Below, in pieces: positions 8,320 to 19,830 of a stretch of DNA of 64,000 nt. How positions within the stretch are numbered: the stretch's first letter is position 1; each line of letters opens with the position of its first letter. Source of the DNA: Jidongwangia harbinensis (GTDB lineage: Bacteria > Actinomycetota > Actinomycetes > Mycobacteriales > Micromonosporaceae); NCBI RefSeq assembly GCF_020216025.1, contig NZ_JAIWNC010000012.1, forward strand, positions 62,001 through 126,000, read 5' to 3'. A program made the position numbers and the translations under genes. A model generated the notes under the pieces. That model was given only the letters and a program-made list of their open reading frames with translations, ran no database searches and was not told where the DNA came from.

Positions 8320-9003
8320 TCAGAGAGCGATCAGTTCCCGCAGGTACGGGTTGGTGGACCGCTCGCGGCCGATGGTGGTGGCGGGGCCGTGGCCGGGGAG
8401 CACGACGGTGTCGTCGGCGAGCGGCAGGATCTTGTCCCGCAGGCTGGCCGTCATCGTCGTCAGGTTGCCGCCCGGCAGGTCGGTGCGCCCGATGGAGCCG
8501 GCGAAGAGCACGTCACCGGAGAGGCAGACCTGGTCCGCGTCCCACGACGTGCCGGCGCCCGGCAGCCGGAACAGCACCGACCCGCCGGTATGGCCGGGCG
8601 CGTGGTCGACGGTGATCTCCAGTCCGGCCAGCGCCAGCGTGGCACCGTCGGTGAGTTCCGCGACGTCGTCCGGCTCGGTGTAGGTCAGCCGGCCGCCGAG
8701 CAGCGACCTCAGGTCGGCGCCCAGTCCCTTGCCCGGGTCCGCCAGCATCTCCCGATCGGACGGGTGCACGTAGGCGGTGATGCCGCGGGCGCCGCACACC
8801 GGCGCCACCGAGAACGTGTGGTCGAGGTGGCCGTGGGTGAGCAGCACGGCGGCCGGGTGCAGGCGGTGCTGGGCGAGCACCTCGTCCAGGCGATCCAGCA
8901 CCCCGATGCCCGGATCGACGATCAGGCACTGCTCGCCGGGGCCGGCGGCCACGACGTAGCAGTTGGTGCCGAACGCCTCGGCCGGAAAGCCGGTGACGAG
9001 CAT
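8320..9003 (-). CDS. Metallo-beta-lactamase-fold hydrolase (glyoxalase II-like)
   Basis: A 227-residue cytoplasmic enzyme. The zinc-binding motif THGHLDH, the DHAPGHTGGS histidine, CLSGDVLF with the bridging Asp and VLPGHGPAT with the last His are all present. These are the metal ligands of glyoxalase II-like hydrolases, which cleave thioesters; the natural substrate of this actinobacterial subgroup is not established. The ATG at 9003 follows GAGGGGAGG; the frame continues upstream but without a better start. The position between hisS and a cyclophilin gene is conserved among actinobacteria. Confidence 0.88.
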   Translation of the reverse strand: MLVTGFPAEAFGTNCYVVAAGPGEQCLIVDPGIGVLDRLDEVLAQHRLHPAAVLLTHGHLDHTFSVAPVCGARGITAYVHPSDREMLADPGKGLGADLRSLLGGRLTYTEPDDVAELTDGATLALAGLEITVDHAPGHTGGSVLFRLPGAGTSWDADQVCLSGDVLFAGSIGRTDLPGGNLTTMTASLRDKILPLADDTVVLPGHGPATTIGRERSTNPYLRELIAL

Positions 9004-9175
9004 GGCGCGCCCCTCCCCTCGAGCAAATGGTGATCGTAACGAGCCTAGCCGGGCGGGCGCACACCACATTCACAGGACGTACCCGTACACTCTTGCGGGC
9101 GTGTGGCGTGGCACACCGCGGGGCGTGCAGGTGACGCAGGCCACAAGGCATTCGGCGCAGGAAGGACAGCACTCG

Positions 9176-10054
9176 GTGGCATCCAGCAAGGACCGGCAGC
9201 GCGCTCTCGCGCGCGCCAAGCTCGATCGGCAGTTGGCACGCCGGGCCTCGAGAGAACGCCGCAAGCGACGGATCCAGGCCGGACTCGGCGCCGCGCTGGC
9301 GGTCGCGCTGATCGTCGGCGGCGTCGCGTGGCTGGGCGGCATGTTCGACGAGAGCGACGAGCCCGAGGACACGGCCGCGAGCAACCTGTGCGCGTGGACG
9401 CCGCAGAGCGCCGAGAGCAACACCGACCTCAAGGACGTCGGCACCCCGCCGACCACCGGAATCCCCACCTCCGGGACCGCGCCGATGACGGTCACCACCA
9501 ACCAGGGCGCCCCGATCACCGTCGCGCTGGACCTGGCGAACGCGCCCTGCAGCGGTGCGAGCCTCACCTACCTGGCGCAGAAGAAGTTCTACGACAACAC
9601 CGAGTGCCACGAGATCACCGCCGAGGGGGCGCTGCACTGCGGCGATCCCAAGGGCACCGGCCTCGGCGGCCCGACGTACACGTTCTACAACGAGAACGTG
9701 CCCACCGCCCCCGCTCCGGAGCCGAGCGCGTCCACCGCGCCGCCGCCGGCGAAGCCGCTCTATCCGAAGGGCACCGTCGCCCTGTGGAGCAACCCGCCGG
9801 GCAACAACGGCAGCCAGTTCCTGATCTTCCTCAAGGACTACGCCCCCAAGTCGGACCCGCAGTACCCCATCGTGGGCACCGTGACCGCCGGGCTGAACAC
9901 CCTGAACAAGATCGGCAAGATTGCCACCGTGGACAACGGCTCCGGTGACAAGGTCAAGCCGAAGGAGAAGGTCGTCGTGCAGTCGGTGACCGTCGGTGCC
10001 GCGGCGGCGGACACCCCGCCCGCGCCCGCCCCCTCGGCCAGCAGCCAGTCCTGA
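9176..10054 (+). CDS. Membrane-anchored cyclophilin-like protein with degenerate active site
   Basis: A 292-residue protein: a basic cytoplasmic N-terminus (1-36), one membrane helix (about 37-55), then an extracytoplasmic cyclophilin domain interrupted by an Ala/Pro-rich insert (PAPEPSASTAPPPAKP). Cyclophilins isomerise Xaa-Pro bonds using an Arg in the FHR motif and a Gln in the QGGD motif. Here those read CHEI and LHCGD, so both Arg and Gln are lost, unlike in the next gene. Four Cys are shared with that paralogue and probably form two disulphides outside the cell. The start is the GTG at 9176 behind AGGAAGG. It may bind rather than isomerise partners. Confidence 0.82.
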   Translation: MASSKDRQRALARAKLDRQLARRASRERRKRRIQAGLGAALAVALIVGGVAWLGGMFDESDEPEDTAASNLCAWTPQSAESNTDLKDVGTPPTTGIPTSGTAPMTVTTNQGAPITVALDLANAPCSGASLTYLAQKKFYDNTECHEITAEGALHCGDPKGTGLGGPTYTFYNENVPTAPAPEPSASTAPPPAKPLYPKGTVALWSNPPGNNGSQFLIFLKDYAPKSDPQYPIVGTVTAGLNTLNKIGKIATVDNGSGDKVKPKEKVVVQSVTVGAAAADTPPAPAPSASSQS

Positions 10055-10085
10055 ACCGCGAGACAGACAACCCAGGAGGAAGACC

Positions 10086-10919
10086 GTGTCGTCGATAAAG
10101 GACCGGCAGCGCGCGGCGGCGCGGGCCCGGCTCGAGAAGGAGATGGCGGAACGCTCCGCGGCGGCGCGTAAGCGCCGGCAGCGGCAGGCCATCATCGGTT
10201 CCGCTCTAGTCGTGATCGTCATCGCGGGTGCGGCATTTTGGATCGTCAACACCGTGGGCGCGGACGACAGCGACGAGCCCGCGAACAACGCCGGTGCCGC
10301 CCCGGCCGGCACGGTGGCCTGCACGTGGAACCCGGAGGACGCGGCGGGCGGCGGCAAGGTCGTCGACGTCGGCACGCCCGGCCCCAACGCGCCGAACACC
10401 GGCACCGCCACCATGACGATGAGCACCACGCTCGGCGACATCGTGGCCACGGTGGACCGCGCCAAGGCCCCCTGCACGGCCGCCGCCATCGAATACCTGG
10501 CCAGCAAGAAGTTCTGGGACGGGACGAAGTGCCACCGGATGGTCACCGAGGGCATCAAGGTGCTGCAGTGCGGTGACCCCAGCGCCAAGGGCAAGGGCTA
10601 CCGCCAGACCGACGGCACCGGCGGCCCCAGCTTCCGGTACGCCGAGGAGAACCTGCCCACCGCGGCCACCCCGCCGTACCCGCGGGGCACCATCGCGATG
10701 GCCAAGACGCAGGCCCCGGCCAGCACCGGAAGCCAGTTCTTCATCGTGTACGGCGACGCCCAGCTGCCGCCGGACTACACGGTCCTCGGCAAGGTCACCA
10801 AGGGCATGGAGATCGTCGACAAGGTCGCCAAGGCCGGTACCGACAACGCCAACCAGCCGGGCGACGGTCACCCCAAGCAGGAGATCGGCATCAAGTCGCT
10901 GTTGATGGCCGCGGCCTGA
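10086..10919 (+). CDS. ppiB: Membrane-anchored peptidyl-prolyl cis-trans isomerase (cyclophilin)
   Basis: A 277-residue PPIase with the same plan as its upstream paralogue: a basic N-terminus, a membrane helix around residues 40-57 (IIGSALVVIVIAGAAFWIV), and an extracytoplasmic cyclophilin domain. The catalytic elements are kept: CHRM (Arg), VLQCGDP (Gln), GTGGPSFRY and GSQFFIVYG. The conserved Cys residues suggest oxidative folding after export. The GTG start has AGGAGG seven bases before it. The gene lies 31 bases after the first copy, so both are co-transcribed, and a strong terminator follows at 10933-10964. This copy corresponds to ppiB next to rel in other actinobacteria. Confidence 0.9.
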   Translation: MSSIKDRQRAAARARLEKEMAERSAAARKRRQRQAIIGSALVVIVIAGAAFWIVNTVGADDSDEPANNAGAAPAGTVACTWNPEDAAGGGKVVDVGTPGPNAPNTGTATMTMSTTLGDIVATVDRAKAPCTAAAIEYLASKKFWDGTKCHRMVTEGIKVLQCGDPSAKGKGYRQTDGTGGPSFRYAEENLPTAATPPYPRGTIAMAKTQAPASTGSQFFIVYGDAQLPPDYTVLGKVTKGMEIVDKVAKAGTDNANQPGDGHPKQEIGIKSLLMAAA

Positions 10920-10932
10920 GCCCCACGCAACG

Positions 10933-10964
10933 GGAAGGGCGGGCCGGTTCCGGTCCGCCCTTCC
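10933..10964 (+). terminator. Hairpin terminator after the cyclophilin pair
   Basis: A 15-base-pair stem (GGAAGGGCGGGCCGG pairing with CCGGTCCGCCCTTCC, one G-T wobble) with a two-base TT turn. It starts 13 bases after the stop codon of ppiB and 14 bases before the end of the convergent oxidoreductase gene, so it can serve both strands. There is no U tract, as is common in actinomycete terminators. Confidence 0.85.
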
Positions 10965-10977
10965 GCGTGTCCGCGCC

Positions 10978-11742
10978 TCAGGCCAGGTGTGCGCGCAACC
11001 CGGCCGCACCGGGTGCCACCCGCGGGCGCAGGACGAGACGCTCGTCGTAGTCCCCGCCGGCCTGGGTCCGGTAGGCCAGCGGCACGGTGGCCGGGATCGT
11101 CAGCAGCCGTTCACGCAACCGCGCGGCCGCCTCCTCGGCCTCCCCGGGGCCGAGCCGGTCCGCGCCCCAGATCAGCACCGGGGGCAGCACCTCCGCCCCG
11201 GCGTAGAACAGCACGCCGTGCTGCAGCGGGAACAGCAGGTCGTCGACGGCGCCGTGGATGCCCCGCTCGCCGTAGGACCAGGCCGGCCCGCCCATGGTGA
11301 CCACCGCGATCGCGCGCTTCCCGGCGAGGAACCCGTCGCCGTAGCCGATCCACTCCCCGTTCGGGCCGCGGTGGCCGTAGGCGTAGCCCAGGTGCCAGAC
11401 CCGGTCGAACCAGCCCTTGAGGATGGCCGGCATCCCGAACCACCACATCGGATACTGGACGACGACGGTGTCGGCACGGTCGATCTTGGCCTGCTCCGCG
11501 CGGATGTCGGCGGCCTGCGTGCCCTCGCGGTGGGCCCGTTCGGCCGCGGCGGCGACCCGGAAGCGCCGGGCCGGGTCGTGGGCGTAGCTGGCGGCGTCGA
11601 CGACCGGGTTCCACCCCATGGCGTACAGGTCGGACACCTCGACGGTGTGCCCCTCGGCGCGCAGGGCCTGCTGGCCTTCGGCGGCGAGGTAGCCGTTGAG
11701 CGAGCGGGGTTCGGGGTGCGCTGAGATCCAGAGGACGTTCAT
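10978..11742 (-). CDS. NAD(P)H-dependent quinone oxidoreductase, flavodoxin-like fold
   Basis: A 254-residue flavoprotein of the NAD(P)H dehydrogenase (quinone)/MdaB-KefF family. It opens NVLWISAHPEPRSLNG, the flavin phosphate loop, and continues with VVVQYPMWWFGMPAILKGWFDRV, the conserved WW-G-P-A-LKGW block. Such enzymes carry out two-electron reduction of quinones or electrophiles in the cytoplasm. The ATG at 11742 fits the family start, although the frame is open further upstream. The divergent AraC-type regulator 70 bases away is the likely controller. This gene pair separates the cyclophilin genes from rel and looks like an insertion into a conserved block. Confidence 0.88.
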   Translation of the reverse strand: MNVLWISAHPEPRSLNGYLAAEGQQALRAEGHTVEVSDLYAMGWNPVVDAASYAHDPARRFRVAAAAERAHREGTQAADIRAEQAKIDRADTVVVQYPMWWFGMPAILKGWFDRVWHLGYAYGHRGPNGEWIGYGDGFLAGKRAIAVVTMGGPAWSYGERGIHGAVDDLLFPLQHGVLFYAGAEVLPPVLIWGADRLGPGEAEEAAARLRERLLTIPATVPLAYRTQAGGDYDERLVLRPRVAPGAAGLRAHLA

Positions 11743-11812
11743 GCCTCCAGCGTGGGCCGGCGGCCCGGCCGGGACGAGTGGCCCGATGGACAACATGTGC
11801 GAGGATCGGGCC

Positions 11813-12817
11813 ATGAGCGCTTTCGCCGGGGACGGCCGGCACCGGGTCGCGGTCCTGGTCCGCGACGAGGTGCTCTCCTTCGAGCTGGCGCTCGTCCACC
11901 GCCTGTTCGGTCAGGCCCGCACCCCGGCCGGCGCGCGACTGTACGACGTCGTCACCTGCGCGCTCGCGCCCGGCCCGATCCGGACCGACGCCGACTTCCC
12001 GATCACCGTCGCCCACGGCGGGCAGGCGCTGGACGAGGCCGACACCGTCGTCGTACCCGGGTCGCGGGCGGACTTCGCGACTTCCGACGCAGAGCCCGGC
12101 CCCGACGCGGTCGACGCACCCGTGGCGGCAGCCCTGAGACGCCTCGGAGCCGGCACGCGGATCGCCTCGATCTGCACCGGCTCGTTCGTGCTGGCCGAGG
12201 CGGGACTGCTCACCGGCCGGCGGGCGACCACGCACTGGCGCTCGGCCGAGCGGTTCCGGCGGCGCTTCCCCGACGTCACCTTCGACCTGGACGTCCTGTA
12301 CACCGACGACGGCCGCATCCTGACCTCCGCCGGTGCCGCCTCGGGCATCGACCTGTGCCTGCACATGATCCGCACCGACCACGGTGCCGCCGTCGCCAAC
12401 GACGTGGCCCGCGGCACCGTCGTCCCACCGCACCGCGCCGGCGGGCAGGCCCAGTACGTCCAGCGCCCGGTCCCCGACCAGCGCGTCTCCTCGACGAGCC
12501 GGGCCAGGGAGTGGGCGCTGGCCAACCTGCACCGGCCGGTGAGCCTGCGCGACCTCGCCGCCCAGGAGGCCACCAGCACGCGGACCTTCACCCGCCGCTT
12601 CCGCGAGGAGATCGGCACCTCGCCCGGGCAGTGGCTCACCCGCCAGCGGGTGGAACGCGCGTGCGCGCTGCTGGAGCGCAGCGACCTGCCCGTGGACGAG
12701 GTGGCCGCCGCGGCGGGTTTCGGCTCGACGGCCTCGATGCGGGCGCACCTGCACGCCGAGCTGGGCATCTCACCCAGCACCTACCGGGCCACCTTCCGCG
12801 GCGACGGCAGCGGGTAG
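11813..12817 (+). CDS. GlxA-type AraC-family transcriptional regulator (DJ-1/PfpI + HTH)
   Basis: A 334-residue two-domain regulator. Residues about 10-200 form a DJ-1/PfpI-like sensor domain (RIASICTGSFVLAEAGLL, with Cys at the nucleophile elbow), and residues 225-334 form the AraC double helix-turn-helix (FTRRFREEIGTSPGQWLTRQRVERA). Members often respond to small metabolites and control divergent detoxification genes. The ATG at 11813 has GAGGA seven bases before it; upstream in-frame ATGs lack a site. It is divergent from the quinone oxidoreductase and ends eight bases from the convergent rel gene. Confidence 0.88.
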   Translation: MSAFAGDGRHRVAVLVRDEVLSFELALVHRLFGQARTPAGARLYDVVTCALAPGPIRTDADFPITVAHGGQALDEADTVVVPGSRADFATSDAEPGPDAVDAPVAAALRRLGAGTRIASICTGSFVLAEAGLLTGRRATTHWRSAERFRRRFPDVTFDLDVLYTDDGRILTSAGAASGIDLCLHMIRTDHGAAVANDVARGTVVPPHRAGGQAQYVQRPVPDQRVSSTSRAREWALANLHRPVSLRDLAAQEATSTRTFTRRFREEIGTSPGQWLTRQRVERACALLERSDLPVDEVAAAAGFGSTASMRAHLHAELGISPSTYRATFRGDGSG

Positions 12818-12824
12818 CCGGTGG

Positions 12825-15308
<2,484 letters not shown>

Positions 15309-15399
15309 CTGCTTGAGAACGTCATCCTACCCGGGTGTTCTTCCCGCAGTGCCCGACCCGAACCGGCTAAACCGCGCCGCCGCACAGGTAAGACCGGGA

Positions 15400-15984
15400 T
15401 CAAACGGTCAGGAGCGCGTGGACCGGGCGCGGCGCCAGCCGTTCCCGGCCGCGCAGGAAACCCAACTCCAGGAGTACGGAGAAGCCGGCCACCGCGCCAC
15501 CGGCCCGCTCCACCAGCTCCAGGGCGGCGGCCGCGGTCCCGCCGGTGGCCAGTACGTCGTCCACCACCAGCACCCGCTGGCCCGGCACGAACGCGTCCTC
15601 GTGCACCTCGATCGTGGCCTCGCCGTACTCCAGCTGGTAGGTGGCGGCGAGCGCGGGCCGCGGCAGCTTCCCCGCCTTGCGCACCGGCACCACCCCGGTG
15701 CCGGTGGCGTACGCGATCGCGGCGGCCACCACGAACCCCCGGGCCTCGACCCCCGCCACCAGGTCGAACGAATCGGCACCGTGATGGGCGACGATCCCGT
15801 CGATCACCTGGCGGAACGCGGCGCCGTCGGCGAACAGCGGCATCAGGTCCTTGAACACGATGCCGGGCTTGGGGAAGTCGGGCACGTCAACCGCCCGGCT
15901 CTCGATCAGCGCGGCCAGATCCGGCCCGTCCTCGCCCCGGCTGCCGTCGTCCTGCACCCTCGCGGTCTCCGTCACGCCGCCCAC
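15400..15984 (-). CDS. apt: Adenine phosphoribosyltransferase
   Basis: A 194-residue purine-salvage enzyme that converts adenine and PRPP to AMP. The PRPP-binding loop VLVVDDVLATGGTAAAAL, the FPKPGIVFKDLMPLF segment and the ARGFVVAAAIAY stretch are typical of Apt. The start is GTG; the GTG three codons further in (15975) is better placed behind AGGGTGG and may be the true one. The gene is read just before rel, and a terminator separates it from secF, so apt-rel appears to be its own transcription unit. Confidence 0.95.
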   Translation of the reverse strand: MGGVTETARVQDDGSRGEDGPDLAALIESRAVDVPDFPKPGIVFKDLMPLFADGAAFRQVIDGIVAHHGADSFDLVAGVEARGFVVAAAIAYATGTGVVPVRKAGKLPRPALAATYQLEYGEATIEVHEDAFVPGQRVLVVDDVLATGGTAAAALELVERAGGAVAGFSVLLELGFLRGRERLAPRPVHALLTV

Positions 15985-15999
15985 CCTATCGATGCGGCA

Positions 16000-16027
16000 C
16001 GGCCCGCCACCGAGGGGTGGCGGGCCG
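16000..16027 (-). terminator. Hairpin terminator between secF and apt
   Basis: Twelve base pairs around a four-base loop: the arm CGGCCCGCCACC (16000-16011), loop GAGG, then its exact complement to 16027. It lies 14 bases after the secF stop and upstream of apt on the same strand, so it ends the yajC-secD-secF transcript and separates it from apt-rel. Confidence 0.8.
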
Positions 16028-16041
16028 GCGTCCGTGTCGGG

Positions 16042-17265
16042 TCAGCGACGCTTCTTGCCCCCGCTGGGACGGTTTCCGGCACCACCGGGACGGCCGCCGC
16101 GGTTGCGGTTGCCCGCCGGGCGCGCGCCCGGGCGTGGCGTCGTTCCGGCCAGCGCACCGGACCCCACCGTGGCGTCCTGCGGCGCATCGGCGCGCGCCTC
16201 GTCGGCGGCCGCCGCCGTCACGCCCGCCGTGGCCCGCTTGCGCTCGGCCCGCGGGGCGACGTCGCCGGAGCGAGCCGACGCGCGCCGGGCCAGCACCCGG
16301 GCGTTGTGCGACTTGATCCGCGGCTCCTGGTTCTTCAGCGCCACGAGCAGCGGCGCCGCGAACACGATCGACGACAGCACACCGAGGCCCATGCCGACGA
16401 ACAGCACCAGGCCGAGGTCCTTCAGCGTGCCCGCGCCGAGCAGGCCGGCGCCGATGAACAGCAGACCGCCGACCGGCAGCAGCGCCACCAGTCCGGTGTT
16501 GATCGAGCGCATCAGCGTCTGGTTGACCGCCAGGTTCGTCGCCTCGGCGTACGTGCGGTTGCTCTGCGCCGTGATGCCGCGGGTGTTCTCCTGAACCTTG
16601 TCGAACACCACCACCACGTCGTACAGCGAGAAGCCGAGGATGGTCAGGAAGCCGATCACGGTCGACGGCGTGACCTCGAACCCGACCAGCGAATAGACGC
16701 CGGCCGTCAGCACCAGGTCGAGCAGCAGCGACGACACCGCCGCGACCGCCATCCGCCACTCGAAGCGGACCACCAGGTAGGCCAGCACCAGCACCAGGAA
16801 GATGCCGAGACCCAGCAACGCCTGCCGGGTGACCTGCGAACCCCACGCGGCGGAGACCCGGTTGTCGCTGATGTTCTTCGCCGGCACGCCGATGTCGGTG
16901 GACAGCGCCGCCTTCACCTCGTCGGCCTGCTCCTGGGTCAACGACTCGGTGCGCACCGAGTAGGTCGCGCCGGAGCCGTTGCCCAGCTGTTGCGCGGCCC
17001 CGACCTGGTTGTCGGCCACCCCGGCAGAGCCCAGCGCACGCTCGACCGCTTCGCGGGCGTCGTTCTGCGTGCCCACGCTGGTCGGCATGATGATCTGGGT
17101 GCCACCGGAGAACTCGATGCCCAGGTGGAAGTTGCGGATCACGAAGCTGCCGATGGCGAGAAGCACCAGGGCGAGCGCGACGGTGAACCAGACCTTCCGG
17201 CGTCCGACGATGTTGAGGTTCGCCTCACCGCGGTAGAGGCGATCAGCAAGACCACTCTTGGCCAT
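16042..17265 (-). CDS. secF: Protein translocase subunit SecF
   Basis: A 407-residue inner-membrane subunit of SecDF, which uses proton motive force to assist late steps of Sec export. The N-terminal membrane helix (VALALVLLAIGSFVIRNFHLGIEFSGGTQ segment, about 28-55), the extracytoplasmic P1 head, and five further helices with TPSTVIGFLTILGFSLYDVVVVFD and SINTGLVALLPVGGL are visible. The last 90 residues form an unusually long basic and Ala-rich cytoplasmic tail (ending GGKKRR) without recognisable motif, longer than in most SecF proteins. Its start is one base from the secD stop. Confidence 0.96.
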   Translation of the reverse strand: MAKSGLADRLYRGEANLNIVGRRKVWFTVALALVLLAIGSFVIRNFHLGIEFSGGTQIIMPTSVGTQNDAREAVERALGSAGVADNQVGAAQQLGNGSGATYSVRTESLTQEQADEVKAALSTDIGVPAKNISDNRVSAAWGSQVTRQALLGLGIFLVLVLAYLVVRFEWRMAVAAVSSLLLDLVLTAGVYSLVGFEVTPSTVIGFLTILGFSLYDVVVVFDKVQENTRGITAQSNRTYAEATNLAVNQTLMRSINTGLVALLPVGGLLFIGAGLLGAGTLKDLGLVLFVGMGLGVLSSIVFAAPLLVALKNQEPRIKSHNARVLARRASARSGDVAPRAERKRATAGVTAAAADEARADAPQDATVGSGALAGTTPRPGARPAGNRNRGGRPGGAGNRPSGGKKRR

Positions 17266-17266
17266 G

Positions 17267-19141
17267 TCAGGCCTCCTTCACGCGCCGGCTGGGGACCGGC
17301 TCCTCGGTCTCGGCACGCTTCAGGACGCGGCCCAGGCCGCTGACCCGGGGCGACAGGAACGCCTTGGTGTTCGCGAGCACCGTCATGATCGGATGCCGGA
17401 ACAGGAACACGACGACGAGGTCGAGGATGGTGGAGAGGCCCAGCGCGAACGCGAAGCCCTTCACCACACCGACGCTCACGATGTAGAGCACCACCGCCGC
17501 CATGATGGTGATGGTGTTCGCGGAGATGATGGTACGCCGGGCCCGGATCCACGCCCGGGGAACCGCACTGCGCGGACTGCGCCCCTCGTGAATCTCGTCC
17601 TTGAGCCGCTCGAAGTAGATGACGAACGAGTCGGCCGCCACACCCAGGGACACGATGAATCCGGCGATGCCGGCCAGCGTGAGCGTGAGGCCCGCGGTGC
17701 GGCCGAGGATCACCAGCGCGGCGAACGTGAGCAGCGCGGAGATGCCCAGGCTCAGGAAGATCACCGTGCCGAGCAGGCGGTAGTAGAAGAACGCGTAGAT
17801 GGCCACCAGCGCCATGCCGATCGCGGCCGCCAGCAGACCGGCCTGCAGCTGCTGGGTGCCGAGCGTCGCGGAGACCGACTGGGTGGTCGCCGACGTGAAC
17901 GTCACCGGCAGCGCACCGTACCGGATCTGGCCGGCCAGTTCCTTCGCGCTCTCACCGGTGAACTGACCGGTGATCTGCGACTGGCCGGTCAGCACGCCCT
18001 CGATCTCCGGCGCCGAGATGATCTCCTTGTCCAGCACGACCGCCACCAGGCAGTTCGTGGCGCCCTGCGAGGCGGACTGCGCGGCGGTGAGGCAGGGGTC
18101 GTTCGGCTGCGGCTGGAACGCCTCCCTGGTCAGCGCGGTCCACTTCTTCTGGCCCTCGCCGGTGAAGTCGAGCGACACCACCCACTGGCCGGACTGCTGG
18201 TCCATCTGCGGGCTGGCGTTGCTGATGTCGGTGCCCAGCACCTTGGCCACGTCGAGCATCATCTTCGCGCCGGACTGGCAGCTCACCACCTGCGCCTTCG
18301 GGTCGTCGATGGCACCCGGCGGCCGCTTGTTGAGCTGCTCTTCACAGCTGATCGTCGGCACGTTGAACTGCATCTGCGCCGGGAGGACGTTGACCTCCTC
18401 CGGCGTCAGCGTGGCGAACTTGGCGTACTGCTTCGCGGCGTTCCGGTCCTGGCTGATGTCGACCGGGTCGGTCAGCTTGGCGGCCGCCGCGAACGCGGCC
18501 GCGCCGACCTTCTTCTCCACCGCGGCGCGCAGCTCCTGCTGGTCCGGCGTGACCGGGGCGGCCGACGCGGACGGTGCCGGGGCGGGCGCGGACGGCGGCG
18601 TGCTCGGTGCGGGCGCCTGGGCCGGCAGGCCGCCGCCCTGACCACCGCTCGGGTTCGCGGACGGCGTGCCGGGCGCTGCCGGTGCGCTGCCGCTGGGTGC
18701 GACGCTGGGCGCCGCGGACGGCGGGTTCAGGGCGGTGGCGGCCACGTCGCCGGTCACCTTGACCACCTTGCGGAACCGCATCTGCGCGGCCTGGCCGACG
18801 TTCTTCAGCTCGTCCCGCGCCTCGCCGGCCAGGGAGACCACGATGTTGCGGTCACCCTCGATCACGACCTCGGCCTCGGACACGCCGAGCGCGTTGACCC
18901 GGTTGTCGATGATGTTCCGGGCTTCCTGCATGTTCGAGTCGGACGGCACCGGGCCGGAGGCAACGTACGTCGCCTGGGTGCCGCCGACCAGGTCGAGGCC
19001 CAGCTTCGGATGCAACCGCTCGGTGACGCTGCCGGTCGCGCCGAAGCCGAAGAATGCCAGGAGGTACAGGACGACGAAGATCAGGCCGAGCACGGCGAGC
19101 TGCCGCCCGGGATGCTGCTGCCCCTGTGGTGGTCGTGCCAC
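17267..19141 (-). CDS. secD: Protein translocase subunit SecD
   Basis: A 624-residue partner of SecF in the SecYEG accessory complex. It has one N-terminal membrane helix, the D1 signature LGLDLVGGTQATY, a large extracytoplasmic P1 domain, and a C-terminal block of five helices with VSLGVAADSFVIYFERLKDEI. P1 contains an Ala/Pro/Ser/Gly-rich insert of about 75 residues (roughly 140-215) and several Cys pairs, a feature of actinobacterial SecD. The GTG at 19141 is preferred, with AGGGAGA upstream, over the more distal ATG at 19177. It is coupled to secF with a one-base gap. Confidence 0.95.
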   Translation of the reverse strand: MARPPQGQQHPGRQLAVLGLIFVVLYLLAFFGFGATGSVTERLHPKLGLDLVGGTQATYVASGPVPSDSNMQEARNIIDNRVNALGVSEAEVVIEGDRNIVVSLAGEARDELKNVGQAAQMRFRKVVKVTGDVAATALNPPSAAPSVAPSGSAPAAPGTPSANPSGGQGGGLPAQAPAPSTPPSAPAPAPSASAAPVTPDQQELRAAVEKKVGAAAFAAAAKLTDPVDISQDRNAAKQYAKFATLTPEEVNVLPAQMQFNVPTISCEEQLNKRPPGAIDDPKAQVVSCQSGAKMMLDVAKVLGTDISNASPQMDQQSGQWVVSLDFTGEGQKKWTALTREAFQPQPNDPCLTAAQSASQGATNCLVAVVLDKEIISAPEIEGVLTGQSQITGQFTGESAKELAGQIRYGALPVTFTSATTQSVSATLGTQQLQAGLLAAAIGMALVAIYAFFYYRLLGTVIFLSLGISALLTFAALVILGRTAGLTLTLAGIAGFIVSLGVAADSFVIYFERLKDEIHEGRSPRSAVPRAWIRARRTIISANTITIMAAVVLYIVSVGVVKGFAFALGLSTILDLVVVFLFRHPIMTVLANTKAFLSPRVSGLGRVLKRAETEEPVPSRRVKEA

Positions 19142-19312
19142 GGCTGTGTGTCTCCCTGTGTGGATCGGCCGCCGCACGGCGCGGCGACGGGTGGTAGGCA
19201 GGCGGGACGACCATCGCTGCGGTCGTACCGCGGACGATTATCCCCGTCTATGACTCGACCGGCTGCCCCGGCCCGGCGTTGTGGACGACGCGGGCCGGAC
19301 GGCGCGGTCGGA

Positions 19313-19684
19313 TCAGTCGTTCTTCTTGGTCTCGACGATCGGGTTGGGCGGCTCCTCGGCGACCGGCTCGGCCGGCACCGGCTCCTCGGCCACCGACTGC
19401 GACGAGACGACGCGGGCGATGGCCGGGCGGGCGTAGCGGGCGTGCACCCCGGGCGCGATCTCCACGGTGACCACGTCGTCGTCCACGGCCACGACGGTGG
19501 CGTGCAGGCCGCCGATGGTGACGATCTCGTCTCCGGGACCGAGCGCCGACTGCATGGCCTGAGCCTCGCGACGCCGCTTCTGCTGCGGGCGGATCATCAT
19601 GAAGTACATGACGCCGAAAAGCAGGACGATGAGAAGCAGAGGCGTGAAGCTGCCGCCGCCCTGCGCTTGAGCTGCGTTAAGCAC
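19313..19684 (-). CDS. yajC: Preprotein translocase subunit YajC
   Basis: A 123-residue single-pass membrane protein that associates with SecDF. The membrane helix FTPLLLIVLLFGVMYFMMI is followed by the strictly typical RPQQKRRREAQAMQSAL and GDEIVTIGGLHATVV. The acidic, Pro/Glu-rich C-terminal tail (from about residue 90) is poorly conserved in the family. The GTG at 19684 has AAGGAAGG at good spacing; the longer frame upstream is not supported. It lies 171 bases before secD on the same strand and after ruvB, the usual actinobacterial order. Confidence 0.95.
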   Translation of the reverse strand: MLNAAQAQGGGSFTPLLLIVLLFGVMYFMMIRPQQKRRREAQAMQSALGPGDEIVTIGGLHATVVAVDDDVVTVEIAPGVHARYARPAIARVVSSQSVAEEPVPAEPVAEEPPNPIVETKKND

Positions 19685-19830
19685 GAGGAACCTTCCTTGG
19701 GGCCCACCGACGCGGCACGGAGGCACACGACAGGGCGATATACACATCCCGTTCGAACGGCGGCGAGTCTAATCCCTTTAGCTGGGAAGTTCCCGCGCGG
19801 CACACGTCACGTTCACATTACGAGCAGATT

